A DNA stretch of 64,000 bases, from contig KL647305.1 in assembly GCA_000727475.1 (NCBI GenBank), forward strand, positions 2,489,255 through 2,553,254. Direction: 5' to 3'. The DNA comes from Sarcocystis neurona (taxonomy: Eukaryota > Apicomplexa > Conoidasida > Eucoccidiorida > Sarcocystidae). The position numbers and the translations under genes were made by a program. The notes under the pieces were generated by a model. It saw only the letters and a list, made by a program, of their open reading frames with translations. It did not search any database and had not been told where the DNA came from. Shown in pieces: positions 60,424 to 64,000 of the stretch; positions within the stretch are counted from its first letter, which is position 1, and the number at the start of each line of letters is the position of its first letter.

Positions 60424-63400
60424 GTGATAGATCGTGACGGAGCTTCGTATTTATTCAACGCACTTAAATGACCGTACGCTTCTCTACAGTGTGTAGACTG
60501 TAAGGACTTGCACTCTTCACTATTTGGGGTTCCACGTGGGCAGCCGCACCTCCTGCAGGGTGAGGCAGCTCCAGTATCAAATCGTGTTCACACTACCGCA
60601 CGGAAACAGACGTCAAGTGAGTGGTGACTATCGGCTGCAAATCAACGTGTGGAATAATTTAAATTCGGTGTGGGCGTACTGCAAATCATAATTAGTCATT
60701 GAATGCTTTTGTGACGGCGGGTTTCTCCGAAAAAGAGAAGCGATTATGTCTGTTGGAGGCTTCCACGTGCTGCACCTACATGTTTCTGTGTGTACACGCA
60801 GGTTTTCCGAACGGTGTGAGCAGGAAGCTCGTGCGTCGAATCCTCGCAGGAAGTTGGATCACTTCACTTCCCCTACCCGCCGATCCACTTGCAACCTGTC
60901 GACCTTTCTCGATTTTTGTGGTGTTGCAAGTCGACACTACTGGAACAACAGCGACGGCACTGGTGGAGACATACACCTGACTACACTCAAAGGTTGAGGA
61001 CACCAACGCTGGTGGAGCGAAAAAGATGATAAGATTTCCTCTAGCAAAACTGTTGTAGGCCAATTTCTTTCCCCTGCTACTTAGTGTCGGCTTAGGGGAG
61101 TGCCGCGGGAACGTAGACTCGTGTACTTCTTGACACTGACTACGGCACTTTTGAGTAAGCAATCAGTAGAACCAGCGTCGCTATCCCTGGGCACGGTGGT
61201 CTTGCAGGGAACCATGAGGACGAGTAAGTTTGATAGGAGGCTGACGATGGTAGAGCCATACAAGCTGCCGTCGACGTTTTGTTGGGGAACGAGCCGCGGA
61301 ACTACCCGAAGAATCATTACTACGAGTTCACACTCTCACGACTTCTGCTTACATTACAGTACTAAATTCCTTCACGTAGCGGTAGTGTTCCGCTCGTCTA
61401 GTAAACCTTTAATGCGTAGAAAACGGCCGCTACATTCGCGAAAGGAAAATACACTGGAGGTACGTGCAGTGTGCGCACGTGTGCAAGCGGGCAGAGTGCG
61501 GTCCACAAGAAAGTAGCTCTTGAAGTGTAAGGGCGTTTTCGAGAGGTAGGAATGCTCAGCGGGTCAAGCATAGAATGGTGAGGACCGGAAGTTCTTTCAC
61601 ACACGTAATATCGTCGACTACTCTGACCCCTACGTTTCACAAGTGCTCTGCTTCTCTGTTTCCTTTAGTGACAAAGTACACTGTCGGGGTCCTCGTGGGG
61701 ACGACAAGTAGCATCTGGTGTGATTCACGCGTTACGTGTTCTGCGTAATGGAAAACGGATAGCCTGTGTACGAAGAATACCTTTCGGTGTTTCGAAAGTG
61801 CTTGTGGAGAAGTGCGTATGGGAACGGAAAGTTTAGTTGTGCCGTGAGCTGAAGGGGACGCAGCACGGAGGGGGCCAGTCACCGTCGGAGGTGATTACTG
61901 ACACACGGCTAATACCTTGAGGTTTGACTGGTGAAGAATCAGTCAACAGGACAAGTACAACTTTGGTCACCTCATTACACTCTACCTTGTTTTTTATTGA
62001 ACGCCGCGACTTCTGCGTGGAGCTTTCTACCAGTGTGCGCACGATCTAGCACGCACGAGATACTGCGTGCCAAGGCTTCACCTGAAGGCCGTACCACGGC
62101 GCCCTTGTAGATCATCCGGCCCGAACTTTGCAGTAACACAACTGATTGTAGCGAGGCGTCAGAGGAGAGAAGGCTGTGGCTTGTTGGGCAAGTGGGAACG
62201 GGTGCAGCTGTGGGTTTGAAATGATTCTTTTTGTTGGGTGCTGCAAAGCGAAGCGGAGACGGTGGAATTAGGACGCAACGGTGTGTCTGTCAGGCTGTCT
62301 GCCAAATCGAATCCACTCGGATGCGGGGTTTCATTTTCACATTTGCGCGGCAGAGTCAGGTATGAAAACTGTTGTGTTTTGTATCAGATATAAGGCGGTG
62401 GGACAATTCTTTTCAGAGCTTACTGAGACCTGTAGGTTTATAATTCCTGCAATCTTCCTGTGGATCTGGTTCAATCTATGGTGAGAGGAGAGAATAAAAT
62501 CAATCAGTGATAAATGCATGGCATCTAGATTCGTTTGATAAATCAATGTTCGCTGCGACAATGACTTGATGATCAGGTGAAGAGCCAGTGCGCCGGGCTC
62601 TTGAAGAGTGTCGGCGGCTGGCAGGCCCTTCAGATGCCACTCTTAATGAAGTGGTGATCTATTGAAGTCTAGTCCAGAAAGTGTAACGAATTAGGAGAAG
62701 AGACCATCCGGCTTGCTTTGCCCACGCGTAGGGGGGGGGGGGACGTTAGCTATTGCGGCTTGTGCGTTGGTATGTTCGCGTGCGGTCACGCACCTCATGA
62801 AGTTGGTCGACAAGAACCCCAAGTTACGCATCGTGCAATTTCTATTACGTAGCGTTTATGACGGACAATGTAAGGAAGTGACTGGACTGGACTGGACTGT
62901 ATGCTACGGTCCATTCTCCCTATGTGGGCCGGGACTTAGTTGTAATTTTAGGTTTCTGTCCCTGCAGCGGCGGAAAGAAGTGGTACTTGCTATATGACCA
63001 CTGGGAGCTGAAGCCTGAGCAACTGGTTACGGTGCAAGACCATATGTGGCAGTCTTCCGTTAAGAGCGAAAACATCAGTGTGATGAGGAGGGGTCGTCCT
63101 CCGCACTCTGAGCCATATGAACACTGTACGGTTTCAGATGGAAGCCAGCATACAGGCAGACGGTATGTATTTTCTCATGGGTCTTCTATAGATTTATGTA
63201 TGGGGACTGTCCGTGTGGATTGCTGCGGCCTCCAGTAACCTGTGAAAATGGTAGGAATTTGCATCGAAGGCAGCACGTCCAGGCTGATTCGACAGAAGAA
63301 GTGCCCCGGTCATTTCAGCGGCCTGGTGCGGCGTGCAGTCCGACTTCATGTCGTACGTAGGGTTTAACGTAGCTGGAACGGTTCACCTGTGAAGGGTGCT

Positions 63401-63504
63401 TTACTGGGTTGTTACGACAGTCCTTGCCAAGCTCACCAACCATAGCGAGCGTGGAGACTGAGAGACGCGGCCGTTGATTTTGAGCGCTGATCGAAAATTT
63501 GTGA
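60424..63504. other. No firmly supported gene; G homopolymer near 62.73 kb
   Basis: Overlapping ORFs near 61.08-61.52 kb on both strands read plausibly. At 62.79-63.24 kb the plus strand has coding-like frames (LVDKNPKLRIVQFLLRSVY; KKWYLLYDHWELKPEQL) on either side of a donor-like CAAT|GTAAGG and an acceptor TTTCTGTCCCTGCAG, but the phases do not match. These may be upstream exons of the 63505-63768 exon. A run of about 11 G bases lies at about 62731-62741. Confidence 0.3.
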
Positions 63505-63768
63505 AGCTGCCGAGATCGGCGGCATGCGCAGAGCGCTGCGTTGCCTGATGCACCTGTACACGTGGGAGTGTTTCTCTCTACGAAGCACATGATGTTATGG
63601 GAAAGCCCAGGCATTTTTCCGCTCCAACGTTCGTCGGAACAAGGAGATGTCCGCAAGGAGATGCAGATTCTCAGAATATTTGCGGTATGCAGACCTACGT
63701 TGGGACGAGGGCCTGAAGTGGCCACCAATGCCTGCAAACTGAGAAAGGGTGGATCTGGCTGCCGCAAG
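63505..63768 (+). CDS. Probable exon of a plus-strand gene continuing beyond the window
   Basis: The frame is open from just after a TGA to a perfect donor CGCAAG|GTAAGT at 63768/63769, ending in phase 0. The peptide includes HVGVFLSTKHMMLWESPGIF, a charged EQGDVRKEMQ and a Lys/Gly-rich end. The acceptor must lie near 63505-63540. The rest of the gene would follow toward the right edge. The overlapping minus-strand frame (63932-63315) is longer but lacks splice support. No domain is recognised. Confidence 0.35.
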
Positions 63769-64000
63769 GTAAGTACGGCACTCCCAGAACTTGTTTGTTG
63801 TTGCTCATTTCTCCATGCTCGCCATACTCGGCGAATGTGGCAAGCGCGGTTGTTGCAAGACTTTGAAAAAGTGTCCGACGCAAACGATGAGACGGCAGGA
63901 AACGTGTCAGACGTAGGTTGTTCGGTTTGCAAATTCTGGTGCCACCTGTAAGATAAACAGGGAGCAAAAGTGGTACCCTTACTTTTCGTCTTGCAGAAGT

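Noticed and set aside
1..64000. tRNA, rRNA, CRISPR, insertion sequence or transposase
   Set aside because: No cloverleaf with A and B boxes, rRNA core, spaced repeat array, terminal inverted repeats or transposase/reverse transcriptase motifs were recognised by eye; a covariance-model search was not possible.

Overview
This is eukaryotic nuclear DNA. The identifiable genes are spliced with GT..AG introns of about 150-1000 bases, and coding sequence is sparse. One gene encodes a plant-type ferredoxin-NADP+ reductase, which in organisms of this kind serves a plastid. Serine-, glutamine- and alanine-rich low-complexity protein segments, a degenerate GCA-rich tract and many (TA)n microsatellites also fit. 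Together these point to a coccidian apicomplexan (Eimeria/Cyclospora/Toxoplasma relatives); I cannot fix the species from the sequence alone.

Three genes are recognisable, all on the minus strand, and for most exons the splice phases and reading frames close exactly. (1) 3991-11751 (5' end uncertain): a DEAD-box RNA helicase-like protein in which nearly every catalytic motif is altered. (2) 32971-37117: BUD13, a subunit of the RES splicing complex, five exons, 762 residues. (3) 40810-43596: ferredoxin-NADP+ reductase, seven exons, about 424 residues, with an uncertain targeting N-terminus.

Around these lie probable but unidentified genes: an open frame running off the left edge (3-746, plus); a proline/alanine/serine-rich ORF (14094-15029, minus); a two-exon small secreted-protein candidate (15783-16939, minus); a long minus-strand coding-like block (19.1-28.6 kb) in which only some exons can be fixed; plus-strand exons near 46.9-48.8, 50.9-51.2 and 63.5-63.8 kb; and secreted or small ORF candidates at 58.4-60.4 kb. 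Between them are stretches with microsatellites, short tandem duplications (46.0, 51.5, 55.7 kb) and a GCA-rich tract (56.5-57.65 kb) that reads as a decayed low-complexity coding region.

The three identified genes do not form a pathway: one is probable RNA biology with a catalytically suspect helicase, one is pre-mRNA splicing and one is plastid redox. I see no rRNA, tRNA, CRISPR array, transposase or other clear mobile element. Unidentified coding calls rest on open frame, amino-acid composition and splice signals only, and are scored accordingly.
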